Of a stretch of 64,000 nucleotides of DNA, positions 22,647 to 33,236 are shown piece after piece; the stretch's first letter is position 1, and every line of letters begins with the position of its first letter. The notes beneath the pieces were generated by a model that was given only the letters and a program-made list of their open reading frames with translations, was not told where the DNA came from and made no database searches. The DNA lies in the NCBI GenBank assembly GCA_963970005.1, contig CAXAMN010006602.1, positions 215,369 through 279,368 of the forward strand, written 5' to 3'. The translations under genes were made by a program, and so were the position numbers. The DNA is from Durusdinium trenchii (lineage: Eukaryota; Sar; Dinophyceae; Suessiales; Symbiodiniaceae).

Positions 22647-23989
22647 CTAGCATCAACAGTGCTGAGGCGACAATCGGAAAGCGCTTGTGTGCCTCTAGAA
22701 GGACCAGTATGCACTTCACCAAATTAAATGATGTGGCAAGTATCAAGATTTATCGGAACACTTGATGGGCAATTGCCCGCCTTCGGATACTGCAATCGAC
22801 CAATATTTCAACGTGTTCAAGCATTTTCAGACGTCTCTCAAGCGAGCCAGATCTGCCAGCTTCTTGTCCTCCGTGATGAGAAGCTCATAGGAGGCCTACA
22901 AACCAAAAGCCAGAAGTGGATGACAAATGAAGATCCATAAGCATGCATCAAAATAGGAAATCATCTCCCACCATCTCCCCTCTTCGCCCTCTTGCTCTGG
23001 TACCGACATCAGACGGCGAAGCGACAAAGTCGTCCTCCGGGTCTCAGTCCCGAGTCTAGCGACCAAAACTGGGTCATGCCAAATGCCGGTCAAAGGAGGT
23101 CAAAAGGGAAAAAACGAACCAACCATTCCCCGGACGATCTGCGGTCCTCAGTTGTCCTCCCCTCCCACATCTTCTGGGTCTAGATCTGTTTCTAGCCAGT
23201 TGTCCAGTCATCCAGTCGTTCAGGTCAGGTCATCTAGCCCTCAATTTTTCACTTGCCAAAAGTTTGCCTCCTTGAGGAGGCACTCCAGGCTTTCTACGCT
23301 TCTGCGCTGTGAAATGGCTGAAAACTGCCCCAAGAGCTGACTCAATGCCTATCCCCCTTTAAGGGATTTCTGCTCAGCACTACTGTCCCAGCGCGCACAC
23401 ATTATCCAAAGACTCCCTGACCCTGACTCAGTCACCCCAATTCTCCAATTGGCTCAGCCGAAAGAGTCGAAGACGCAGCCCTGCTCTTTCCATATTTGCA
23501 CTCAGCTGTTGTTGCGCATTATATAAGCTTCCATAACTTGCTGCTTCATGAGCACATCCTGCCAAGTGCAAGGACTTCACCCCTGCAGGTCACCTTTGTG
23601 TAGCTTGGAATATCCAAGCTGTCGCCACATGCCTTTGGTGAAACTAGGAAAAAAACAGAAATCGAGGTATCAAACTGCGAATCGCGTTTAAAGTGTCGAA
23701 ACGACGCTCGCAGAGCTTTCAGAGCTTTCTAAACCCGCTCCTTCACGATGTAGGCCAAGCTGGTCATGTCTGTATCAGGGTCATTGGTTCGACCCCAGTT
23801 GCCTCCAGTCATCTCCACCCTCACACGATCTCCGGAAAAGTGGTACTTGCACCTCGGGCCGTTGAGTCATTCAGATGAGAAGAAAACATGCTCCCGCAGT
23901 TGTCGTTGTTAGGTGATGCTCCAAATGGTTGACATTGATTTCATATGAACGCGTCAATCTTCGTCTTCAAACTACCGCAGTAGACGTAC

Positions 23990-24098
23990 CTGGAGACGCA
24001 TGTCTGAAAGACAAAGCGGTTCTGCACTGCCGCTATGAACTCGCTCATGTCCTTAGTTTTTGGAGGCCGGACGAGAAGTGACCCGTCATTAACGTCAT
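23990..24098 (-). CDS. Internal coding exon of an unknown gene
   Basis: A 109-nt exon is bounded on the minus strand by acceptor GATTGCAG and donor AG|GTACGTC, both strong. It encodes 35 codons including DVNDGSLLVRPPKTKDMSEF and IAAVQNRFVFQ with no stop. Neighbouring exons were not joined with confidence; a minus-strand segment around 22950-23060 (TTLSLRRLMSVPEQEGEE) could belong to the same gene. No family is recognised. Confidence 0.5.
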
Positions 24099-25417
24099 CT
24101 GCAATCTCCGTAGTCCTATGGGACAAGGTGTTATTACGTCCTTTTAGGGCTTACTATGGGCAGCAATCTTAAACACTTGTCGCGTGCTTTGATACAGTAA
24201 TGCTCACTCACCGCTGTGCAAAGCGAGGATTGCCAACAATAAATGGAGTAAATGGGCTTTTGGTGGTCGCAGCAGATGGACATCTGACAACATGGAACGA
24301 CAGTGTTTCGTGTCACCTGGAAACAACACAAAAAATATATGTTTTCCAAGGCAGCTGAGTGTCCCATGCGTTTGCGCCGAAAGGTATGTACCGTATTGTA
24401 GTATATGGGTATGGTATGGGCCAAAACATGACAAGGCACAGGGCCTAACCAAGGCTTAGTCATTTTCCTCTACAAGCGGCGTGTTGGAGCCTACAGACTT
24501 TTGACCGACCATGCTTGACCGACCACGGGAACGGTAAGCACACCCGACAAAGCCAATACCGCCAACTGTGACGAAGTAAAAGACGCACGAAACAGGGTCA
24601 AGGTTGCAAATGATAGAGGATCAGACTGACAAACATGATCCTGGGATGTGCTAGGGTGCCCAAGATCATCTGGAAAAGGCTTCTGTTTCAAGAACCTCCG
24701 GATCACCCTCCAACGTGCAGAAACCATCGCTAGGTTGGAGGCCATCGCTCTTAGTTTGGTGCCATTCTTCCATTCGGTATGTTCCAAGCATCTGACAAAT
24801 CAACTGCAATCATCTGCGTCGCTTCAAACGCAGGCATCGTTGAGATCGTTGGCCACAAGTTGCTCAAAAGATCCACTAAAACCTCACTAGGAGGGACAGG
24901 GAAGTCCCGACTTGGGGAACTGCACATTTGGCCATTGCTTCAACAAGAGTTGGCATGTACGTGTGAGAGTTTCGCAAAGGTTACGAACTGCATGTTTACA
25001 CTGCAAATATAAGTGCAGATGGTACCGAGCACTGCCAGACAGTGTGGATTCCCAAGCATCTTTGAAAGAGATCCAGAATTTATGTATATATATATATATA
25101 TCGTATATACGTGTAACTTGTTCTATGAGAGCAGGAAAAACTTGAAGTTTCTTTCTATGTAGGTGTATTCCAACAATGGTCAGCACAAGCAAACGAAAGA
25201 ATCATCACACGGAACAAAAACAGCAATTGCATTTTATTAGTAAAGACAGATAAATAACTCTCTTTGAAATTCATATGGCTACTTGGGTAGCCCAATTTCA
25301 TACTATAGATCAACGCCCCCCATGTGGGGGGTCTCTGTAAATCATGCCCGCCAGCTCATGCACACGCTATGGAATCAAAGCCCCTATGTCGTGAAGTGAA
25401 AGCTCACGGAAAGTATA
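24099..25417. other. Spacer left of the Copia element; nothing firm
   Basis: Minus-strand frames at 24134-24463 and 24491-24787 are open but lack motifs. A (TA)n tract lies near 25083-25101. The Copia target duplication starts at 25418. Confidence 0.5.
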
Positions 25418-25422
25418 TATGA

Positions 25423-25537
25423 TGAAAAAGCGCGGGCGCAGCTTTTCTTGCTGGAACTTGGGCCTATGCGGCCGTCGTGCATAAACCTGTCAGTATGCCT
25501 AGGTGACTGCCTTACGTACTTGCACTGGAATCAGTCA
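25423..25537 (-). repeat. 3' LTR of the Copia element (115 bp)
   Basis: Near-identical partner of 33117-33231. It directly follows the polypurine tract and is followed by the target duplication. Confidence 0.95.
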
Positions 25538-26500
25538 CTCCTCCTTCGCCTAGGCATACGTGACACAACCTAATGGGCTGTCCCTGCCTGTAGTCCGGGC
25601 AGCCTCCTGCAAAATGCAGGACCCTTCCGGCTGATGTCATCTTCAGCCTACGCATGCGCTCCTCAAGTTTGGAGCTGTGCTTTTCAGCGATTTCTCGCTC
25701 TTGCAAAAAATCAGCTACACGTGCTCTTACTTCCTTCAAATCTTGTTCAAGTTCCTCTATGTACCGGTCTTTCAGGAAGCATTGGCGCCACACTTCTTCC
25801 AACTCACTCTCACGGCGGCCATCAGGTACAGAGACTTGGGTTTCTTGGTCCACCCTCTCAATCTGTACCTTCATGTTCAGCTTCCTGAACTGCATCGTGG
25901 CCTCCACATTCTCCTTGATGAAGGCCTTCGTGCCATCGAGGAACTCAGCGGTGTAGCTCCGAAGCCAACTGGCTAGGCTCAAGGCCCCGACGCAAGCCAA
26001 GCTGCATAGCATCATCCATATCCAGTCTGTTTCATCCTTCTCCTTCACTTCCGTTGCGGTGCTGCCGACTTGGTTGATTGTAGTCAGCAGCATAAGGAGC
26101 CCAATCCTGAGATCTTTGTTCTTTCCAAACTTCTTCATCCCTTGCCTGAGTTGGTGCTCCTCTTCGATCTCCCGGAACTCTTGCTCTCCCACGCGGTCAC
26201 CCACCGAGTCCACCAGGTGGAGCATGTACTGAAGACCTCGTAGTCGTTTCTTCGGCAAGTTCTTGGCGCCGACGTCGGCGCTGTTGAGGTCTGTTGGGAT
26301 TGCGGCCACTGAGAGCGCTTTCTCACGCTCCTTTTGTTGTATCCACAACATGGAAGCGTTCAGATCTCTGACACGGCCGATCCCCTGCCTTTGGGTCATC
26401 CCTCTGGCTGCCGAGCTATCGGATCTCGCCCTCATCTTGCATGCTCCTCCTGTGATCTGGTTCCACAGGTGTCTGACCAGCATGCCGATAGAGGTTCCCG
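25512..26500 (-). CDS. Copia RNase H end plus transmembrane/coiled-coil/HxCxxC tail
   Basis: In the next frame (numbered from 26612) residues 64-120 finish RNase H: DSSAARGMTQRQGIG, LWIQ and IPTDLNSADVGAKNLP, all family signatures. Beyond that is a 240-residue extension: a hydrophobic helix at about 197-217 (WIWMMLCSLACVGALSLASW), an amphipathic coiled coil at about 265-325, and a terminal motif with H333, C338, C350, C353. Plain Copia polyproteins end soon after RNase H. The tail could be an envelope-like or membrane-targeting domain; that is inference. It ends at 25512, close to the polypurine tract. Confidence 0.7.
25538..25547 (-). promoter_or_regulatory. Polypurine tract
   Basis: Ten purines (GAAGGAGGAG) directly abut the 3' LTR on the minus strand, the expected place for plus-strand priming. 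Confidence 0.85.
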
Positions 26501-28301
26501 TCGATGAACACTTGCATGGAGGATGTTGACTTGCGATCGTTCTTGTTTCCTGCATGGTCAGAATCTGTGACGATCTCCACCAGGTGCTCCTCTGCATCCT
26601 CAACCTCCTCACTTTCTCGGAAGTCCATCATCGATTGGCCTCTCTTGCGTTCCTCGAGCCTCACTCCATACCCACTTGTTCCAAACATGTAGGAACATGT
26701 GCGCCAGGCGTTCTTCAAGGCGTGCTTTGTGGGTTTTGCCATGTGTCGGGCAAGACATTGGATGGCGTATTGTGCGTCAGGGCGTTCACCGGCCATGTAC
26801 ATGAGCCGTCCCACTATGCTCCTGTATTTTGTGACTTCATCCCCCTCCAAGACCTCTGAGTCGTCCTTCTTCGTGAAGTTGCCGTCCAAGGGGGTCTTTC
26901 TGTAGAACTTGGAGTAGATGTCAACATCTTTCTCGAAGCTATCATATTGCTTTCGATCACATCTGATGTCACAACATTTCCGGCTCAGGTTGAACTGTCT
27001 CTTCAAGTAGAAGAACTTGTCTCCTTGTCGAAATGGGCCCTTTTCCTCCACATTCCACTGCTTCTCTTCCTTGAAGTACTGTATCAGCTCTCTCACCTTG
27101 TCTTCTCGCCCAACCATGAACATGTCATCCACATGCACCGTCAGGTACAAGATGTTGGGCAGTAGCATCAGCGTGGGCTGCATGAGGTCTTGCTCCATTC
27201 CAAAGTCCCTGCAAGCCGACGCAAACAAGCTGAACCATTGTGAAGCAGCTGTTCTCTGTCTTGGGAGGCATCTGAGGAGTTTGTAGATGCGGTCATCGAT
27301 CTGCACATAGGCGTTCTCAGCCTCTGGTTGCGCCGCCATGAGGAAGGCGTCTTTGATGTCCAAGGTGACAACCACAAACTCACTCCTCACGTTGAGCATG
27401 TAGTGAAGCAACATCTTTGGCAACATCATCATCGATGTGGGAGCGAATGTGGCCTCGAGATCTATGCTATTTCTGAACTGTCGGGCCACCAGTCGAGCTC
27501 TTCGAAACCACCCGCCTCTCTCGAGACGGTGCTTCCAGCACATGACCATCTTCGTGCTGATGATGTACCCATTGGTCTGCTCAACCTCTGCTCTGTCTGT
27601 CTCCACCATGGCTGGCAGTTCCAACATCCTTTGGATTTCTGTGTTGCGTGCTTCCTTGTCGAGCATTTCCCATTCCTCTTCTGATAACTCTGGGGAATCA
27701 TCTCCTTCTTCACCTCCATAACTCATCCACTGCTCCTCAAGGATTTCGTCCGGCATCAGCTGCGTGTCCACATCCTCATCTCCATGCGGCTCAACTGCAA
27801 TTGCCTCTATTCCTGCATAGCGCGGCGGATAGAGTTGGCCCATGTTGTGTGTTGGGGACATTCTTGGCGATGCCTCTACCTCTGTCCTCATCTCACCTCC
27901 TTCCTCTTGTTGTCCTCCTTCAACTCGCCCTTTCTTCTCGCCACTCTCTTCCACTGTCTCTCCTTGTCTCTTCTCTGCGTGTTTTCTTGGCGAGTCTGAT
28001 GCGTCCACCTTCTTGCTTTCTCTCTCTCCTTCACTCTTCTCCTCCTCAGACAGGTGCCTCTTCACTGGAACGCTTGTCGGTGTCTTCGGCGCTGCTGTCG
28101 TAGATGGGCCACTTGATGTCAGTGTGATCCCTGGTGTCATGCATTGGCATCCAGGCGCTGGTGTGATTACACCTGTGGCCACATCTTGTGCTATCGCTGT
28201 CAGCTCCTCCTCACTAGCTTCCATCTCCAAGGTAGGTTGGCGATATCGTTGTGCCTGTCCTGCGCGTTTCATCAGAATGCTTGCGCCGAATAGCTCCAGG
28301 G
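26416..28301 (-). pseudogene. Copia reverse transcriptase and start of RNase H
   Basis: The frame is shifted relative to integrase near 28300. From the ATG at 28270-28272, residues 1-200 are a variable acidic linker. Residues 230-400 hold the RT core: FRRARLVARQF, ATFAPTS, motif A TLDIKDAFLMA (about 303-313) and motif C HVDDMFMVG (about 380-388), where His replaces the usual Tyr before VDD. RNase H begins with VTDSDHAGNKNDRKSTS. After FIDGNLYRHAG the frame goes wrong and stops at 26416; the segment that should carry the catalytic Glu (SSGEAE in relatives) is missing. Confidence 0.85.
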
Positions 28302-30260
28302 AAGGCCTTTCGCGGCGAAGATCTCCGGTCCATTGAAGCTGTCTTCGGGTGCCATCCTGCGAATTGTCCTCGCCTCATAGGCTCCAGTTGTAGACAAAAC
28401 CACATGGTTGTCATTCCAAGGATGTTTGGTCACCCAGATTCCCTTCTCGAACACTGCGCTTCCCTTGTTCCTGACAGCACGCTTGAACAGCACACTCTCT
28501 CCAAACAGAGCCAACTTCCCTCTGTAAGGGTGCCCGGTTGCCAACTCGAAGCTTGTCCTGTTGCTTCCATCCAGCACTCGGAAGCGATTGATCAGGAACG
28601 AGGCATGCTTGAAGGACCATGGATAAATATCGAAACTTCCTTTGATATTGAGGCGAGCTTTATCCTCAGCAAACCACCGCAAACAATTTGCCATCCTTCT
28701 GATTGTTTGTACAGCTCGCTCAACCTGTCCATTTGATGCGTGCTGTCCTGCGCCAGTGAGCCTGATCTCGGTCTTCATCCCGAGCACCTTCCGAACTTGT
28801 TGCACTGACCTGAGGATTTGCCTTGTTGCACGCTCACTGTCTGCTTGTATGATGCATGCATCTCTGGCAGAGTTCTCAAGGGCAAACCTGACAATCTCCT
28901 AGGTGATGGTCTTTAGGCTTGCGGTGCCCTTTGTTGGGACTGGCGCTGCACGCATCGCCTTCGTCTCCGATGACGTCATGAACAACACTGTTCCACGCCG
29001 GTCCTGCCGCTCAATGACCTTCTCCTGCGCTGGCTTCTCTGAGCGGTCCTCCTCTCCTGTATATGTGTAGCAGAAGTCTATTTGTATGATGTTCTTCCCA
29101 ATGTCCTCCTTGTTGTCAGACTTCTCACGCTTGTCTTCCTTTGACCGACTCGCTACACATGCTTGGCACCAGGAGGCAAATGGCCAATGTGTAACATTGT
29201 GAAGTTCTTGTTCAGCCAAGCTGGGCAGTTTGGGTTGCCCCAACGTGATGGGCCTTCTCCTCTGCTCGTTGTACAACTTGCTCGCCACTGCCAGGCGCAT
29301 CTGATTTTCAAGGTTCACCTTGAAGGCTACCAATCTCTCCAGCAGCTTCTTCTTGCTTCCGGAGTGTGCCAGCTGTTGTTCCTTACATGCTACCTGCAAT
29401 TCCTTCACAGTCATTTTGTCTGAGAAAATGACTTCGTCTAGTTCCACTTCCTGCGGCCTCTCTGCCACAACCATCTTTTCAACATCGTGGAACATCTCTT
29501 GGGCTTCTAAATCCTCAATTTCCTCACCTTCGTCCTCTGACCAATCCACATAGCCAAAGGCATCCTCTGTCAATGGGTATGGTGCCACTGGAACATCGCT
29601 GTCCTGCTCCCAGTAGTCTTTGAACTCTTCTGGTGAGAAGAAGCTCAATGTCCTTTGTGGTTCCGTCGTCAGGCTGATCTTGCGAAATGCCTGAGGCCCC
29701 AACTGGTTGTAGTCGCCTGTCTTCTCCAATTGCGTCCAGAGCCCATCCTTGCCCTTGACCACCGTCAACCTCGCCTTGTAGTGCTTCTCGATGCTGCCTG
29801 CAGGATCCACAAGCTGTGTTGCAACTGGGTCACTGTACACAGCTACACCATTTGGCAATCTATGCCATCCGGGTGTCATCTCTAGCTCCTGCACATATTT
29901 GCTCAAGTAGCCCTGTAGCGCTTGCACCGTCATCTCCTTTTCTTCCTCACTCCTCTGCCGAGACTCTGGACTCTCTGCTGTCTGCACGGCAAAGGTCCTC
30001 GCCTCACATTGTAGGGAATTCCTCTCAGTGTTCCGTGGAATGTCCAGTGACCGCGCTTCGTGCCGAAGATGAAGATGCCCATCAACTTCTCCCAAAGACC
30101 ATCCTCTCTTCAGCAACTTTCCGGCGCAAAGAATTGGGTGCTGCACATTGCCCAACACGAAGTCTTCGTGGATCTCGATTGTCTTTCCTGTCCGGTCTAC
30201 CATCCTGATCTTTGCTCTGGTCACTCCTTCATGAGCGATCTTCCGCCCCTGACTTCAGCT
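28272..30260 (-). pseudogene. Copia protease C-terminus, SAP-like domain and integrase, with an in-frame TAG
   Basis: Numbering from the ATG at 30222-30224: residues 1-45 finish the protease. Residues 270-305 (MTVKELQVACKEQQLAHSGS then KKKLLERL) match a SAP motif, a helix-loop-helix fold that binds DNA. H342, H346, C353 and C356 form the integrase zinc finger, and IIQIDFCY carries the first catalytic Asp. TAG at 28899-28901 stops the frame, yet the same frame continues to 28272 with the second Asp (CIIQADSERA) and the SNGQVERAVQTIRRM segment with the catalytic Glu. Integrase inserts the cDNA copy; this copy cannot be translated through without readthrough. Confidence 0.85.
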
Positions 30261-31010
30261 TTGATGATGACATTGCCTCCAACATCCATGATCTGTGGAC
30301 CGGACAGCAACGCCAATTTCCTTCTTGATCCGGAGATGTCGTTTTTGAGCGTTTTGAACGTTTTTCACCTCGTGTTGACGTTGCTGCCACTCCACACCCA
30401 CGTCTCGAACCTCAAGACGGTGTCCAAGTGCGACCGGCATCTGGCGAGGCCACTGCAACCGCCAGCCACCGCACTGCACCAGAGGTGGGAGACTTGGAGA
30501 AGGAGCTGTGTTTTCAGAGTTTGCAAGTTGACGGTGCATTGTCTAGCTCACAGAGGAAGTCAAAGTGTGAATTTTTTGATTTGTCCCAACCTCTCAGTGC
30601 TCCAAATAGCTCCAGTCGCCTGCAGATTTGTGTGAGTGCTCAAGCTCGAGACGATCAGGCGCAGACTTTCGCATCCAGACATGCTCAACCGCCTGGCAGC
30701 ATGGGCAGTCAGGAAGATCAAGACGAACCCAATCCGCATCGGAAGATGGGATCCAAGCGCCTGATGGAAGCTTGGCGCAGGATGGGATTGATGATTTTGA
30801 ATCTCATCGTGACCTCCACCCAAAGGTCAGCCTTCAACACGGGAGCCCAATCATCCACGGATCCCCACCGACAACTCTCGAAGTGTTCAAGCCCTCCAAG
30901 GTGGCTTACCCGAAGACGCTCCCGGCCCCCAGGCACTCCCAGGGCATTCCAGCCCTCCAGCTGGAGGAGATCATCGAATCGCCAGCCAAGCACTCCAGCC
31001 AGAAGCCATC
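30258..31010 (+). other. About 750-base foreign segment inside the Copia protease, coding-like on the plus strand
   Basis: Minus-strand protease coding stops making sense at about 31010 and resumes at about 30258. In between the plus strand has two long overlapping open frames (30428-31081 and 30628-31107). Plausible peptides occur across them, such as FDDDIASNIHDLWTGQQ near 30260, EVGDLEKELCFQ near 30490 and TTLEVFKPSKVAYPKTLP near 30875, with at least one frame change. A spliced intron is not supported, because GT and AG ends do not restore the frame. A nested insertion in the opposite orientation is the simplest reading. No family recognised; exact ends uncertain by a few bases. Confidence 0.5.
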
Positions 31011-31540
31011 CAAGCAGACCCAAGCTCTCCATCTCCTTCTCTTTTCTCTCCAACTCCAGCATAGTCCCTCGGCAACACTGAGATGTCAGCACCGCTGTCC
31101 ACAGTGATTAGACAGCTCTCGTTCATCTCCTCAGGCTGCATCCTCACCATGCTCACCACCAGCCTCTCATCTTCGTCCTGCAGGTCCATGGCCACGATAG
31201 CCACATCATCAGGCACTTCCACTCTCGGTTCATGACATTCTTGGAACTCAGACTCCTCTGCATCATAGAACTCCTCAATCTCGTAGAGCTCCATCGTCAC
31301 CATGCCCACACGCCATGGAAAGTTGTCACCACGCTCTCCACGTGGTGTGGTCAAATCAAACACCTCCAATGACGATGCTTCCGGTGGAGTCTGCAACCTG
31401 ACCATCTTCACTGATGCCGTTGTTGTTGTTGTTGTTCCTCCACCAGTGTTACCAGCGGAGGATGAGCTGGCTCCTCCAGGGTTTGGCTGCTCTTCAACCT
31501 GGTTCACCCTCTTCCAACATTCGCGGGCGAAATGGCCCAC
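30971..31540 (-). pseudogene. Copia zinc knuckle and N-terminal half of aspartic protease
   Basis: The frame carries GHFARECWKRV, a Ser/Thr-rich linker, an acidic stretch, then the protease active site LITVDSGADISVLP with catalytic Asp in DSGA. After AGVGEKREGDGEL the sequence leaves the family and runs into a stop at 30971. The remaining protease strands appear only at 30254 and below (IAHEGVTRAKIRM). An unrelated segment therefore interrupts the protease. Confidence 0.8.
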
Positions 31541-33019
31541 TTTCCCACATAGGTGACATGCACCACCTTTTGCTGACTTTCCTCCTTTCTCAGTGGCTTT
31601 TCCTTTTTTTCTGGTCCTCTGTCCCAGAAACTCTTGCCCTTGTCAGCTCCTTTCCAAGAGCCTTTGCCGTCTTTGCCACCATACTTTCCTTTGTCTTTGC
31701 CTTTGTCTTTTCCTTTGGCATCCTTGCCTTTCCCTTTCGAGCCTTTCTTGCCCTTGCCAACCTTCCCGATGTAGTCCACCTCCATTGGAGTTGCCTCGTC
31801 ACCGGTGGTCCTGGTGGAATCCCATTTTGTCGTCACCGCTTCAAGCTGGATGATCCTGTCTTTGAGCTGCTCATAGGTTGTTGTGTCTGTGAGCCACAAA
31901 TGAAGGTGCTGTCGAATCTGCAAGGGGCAGGCCAGAAGGATTGATGCCACCTTGGCATCTTCTGAGTACTTTTGCGATGAAATGCGCTCGTGCTCCAAGA
32001 CCAGGGCCTCGAATTGCGGCAGCTGCTCTGACACTGTCTTGCCCTCGGCGAACTGGATGCGTGACAGCTGACTGAGTAAGGCCAGTGCTCTAGCCCTAGT
32101 CGCTGGCTGCATCTCCTTCAGCAGCGTCTGCCATGCTTCGAAGCCATTTTCGCTCTTGACGTGGCGAATCAGCTTCAGCGGGCGCATCCTCAGGTAGGAG
32201 GTCAGCAGGCTGTAGAGCCTAACAGCCTTTGCTTTTGTCTCATCTGTCATATCCTCATAGGCGTAGTTGGCATCCACGTTGTTCTCGACCATGTCCATGC
32301 TGGCCGCCATCGAAGGGTCCAATCCCTTCACATAGTTGAGGAAACCAAACTTCCAGTCTCCCCACAACTTCAACTCCGCGTCTCTTCCTTCGGGCTTGAA
32401 GACATCAGGAGTCTTGAGATGCCTTGCCCATCCTTGTGTCGACTGGTTCAAAGCCAGCCGCTCCAAAGCAGTAGCCACCTGTCGTAGGCTTTCCTCCGCC
32501 ATGGATCTGAGCCCGATGACCTTGGGGATAAATGTCTTCGTCTCCACAGGTGCAAGGGGTGTAAGTGTAGGTGTTCCAAACTCCAAGCCGGCGTAGGCTG
32601 GGATGTCCCAAAAGCGCCAGTTGTACACTAGCTCGCTCAACTTGTCCTCCTCTGTGCTGTCCCTCAGCTCCTCAATGCGTTTCACAAATCTCCACTTGGT
32701 GGGTACCACCACGATCACTTCCTTGAACTCGTTCTGGTCCTCTTTTCTTGCCACCAGCACTGAAGCTCTTACAGCCTTCTCGCTCTTGATCCACTTGATC
32801 TTGCTCAGGTGCTCGTAGATCTCGATCACCAGCGTGTGGATCTTCCTCACTCGTCCCTTCCCGGTCAGCGGGGTGATGGAACTTGCCTGGTAGTATTGCA
32901 CTTCCTGGCGTGTTGAAGCTCCAACTCCACCCGCAAGACTGGCCAACAAAAGTAGCTCGATGAGCCAGATCGAAGTGAAGGACGGTCCGCCCCTGGATCG
33001 TGTACTTCTCCTCGTCCAC
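31504..33019 (-). pseudogene. Copia gag, in two frames
   Basis: The N-terminal part is in the frame with an ATG at 33017-33019 (MDEEKYTIQGRTVLHFDL). Around 32940 coding passes to the next frame (QYYQASSITPLTGKGR onward) and continues as a capsid-like helical region to a Lys/Gly-rich segment of GKGKDAKGKDKG type before a stop at 31504. The zinc knuckle CxxCxxxGHFARxC (31517-31558) is not in this frame; it appears in the frame of the following protease ORF. The shift fits a 7-base A-run on the minus strand at 31604-31610. Gag packages element RNA. Confidence 0.8.
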
Positions 33020-33103
33020 GTCGTAGTGGATGCCGTAGAGCTTCTGCTCGTCGTGGTGCTCGTAGTGGCGCGTGGGTAGGGAGCCCCGGTTCAGTACGAC
33101 CAG

Positions 33104-33116
33104 GGCTCCGCTACCA
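33104..33116 (-). promoter_or_regulatory. Primer-binding site, initiator-tRNA-Met type
   Basis: Immediately inside the 5' LTR the minus strand reads TGGTAGCGGAGCC. TGG at the first position pairs with the CCA end of a tRNA, and the rest resembles the initiator methionine tRNA complement used by many Copia elements (TGGTATCAGAGC type). The tRNA identity is inferred. Confidence 0.75.
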
Positions 33117-33231
33117 TGAAAAGGCGCGCGCGCAGCTTTTCTTGCTGGAACTTGGGCCTATGCGGCCGTCGTGCGTAAACCTGTCAGTATGCCTAGGTGA
33201 CTGCCTTACGTACTTGCACTGGAATCAGTCA
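33117..33231 (-). repeat. 5' LTR of the Copia element (115 bp)
   Basis: Compared with 25423-25537 it differs at three bases in the full 115. It begins TGACTGATTCC and ends CTTTTCA when read in element orientation. A 115-bp LTR is short for a Copia element. Confidence 0.95.
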
Positions 33232-33236
33232 TATGA

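Larger units (their letters stand above)
25418..33236 (-). mobile_element. Ty1/Copia-type LTR retrotransposon, complete ends, coding region broken
   Basis: The element proper is 25423-33231, flanked by an exact 5-bp target duplication TATGA (25418-25422 and 33232-33236). Both LTRs are 115 bp, begin TG and end CA, and differ at only three positions. On the minus strand the order is 5' LTR, primer-binding site, gag with zinc knuckle, aspartic protease, SAP-like domain, integrase, reverse transcriptase, RNase H, a transmembrane/coiled-coil tail, polypurine tract, 3' LTR. Protease-integrase-RT order defines Copia (Pseudoviridae-type). Lesions: a frame change near 32940, a shift at an A-run near 31604-31610, a 750-base interruption in protease, a TAG in integrase, a shift between integrase and RT, and a deletion in RNase H. 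With near-identical LTRs this is a recent insertion of an already defective or quickly decayed copy. Confidence 0.95.

Noticed and set aside
23780-23800. tRNA-like GGTTCGACCCC
   Set aside because: No acceptor or anticodon stem can be formed around it.
27648-28103. Plus-strand ORFs rich in Leu and Ser across the Copia region
   Set aside because: They are antisense shadows of the acidic linker and RT of the element.
30258-31010. Intron in the Copia protease
   Set aside because: Candidate GT and AG ends give the wrong reading frame after removal.
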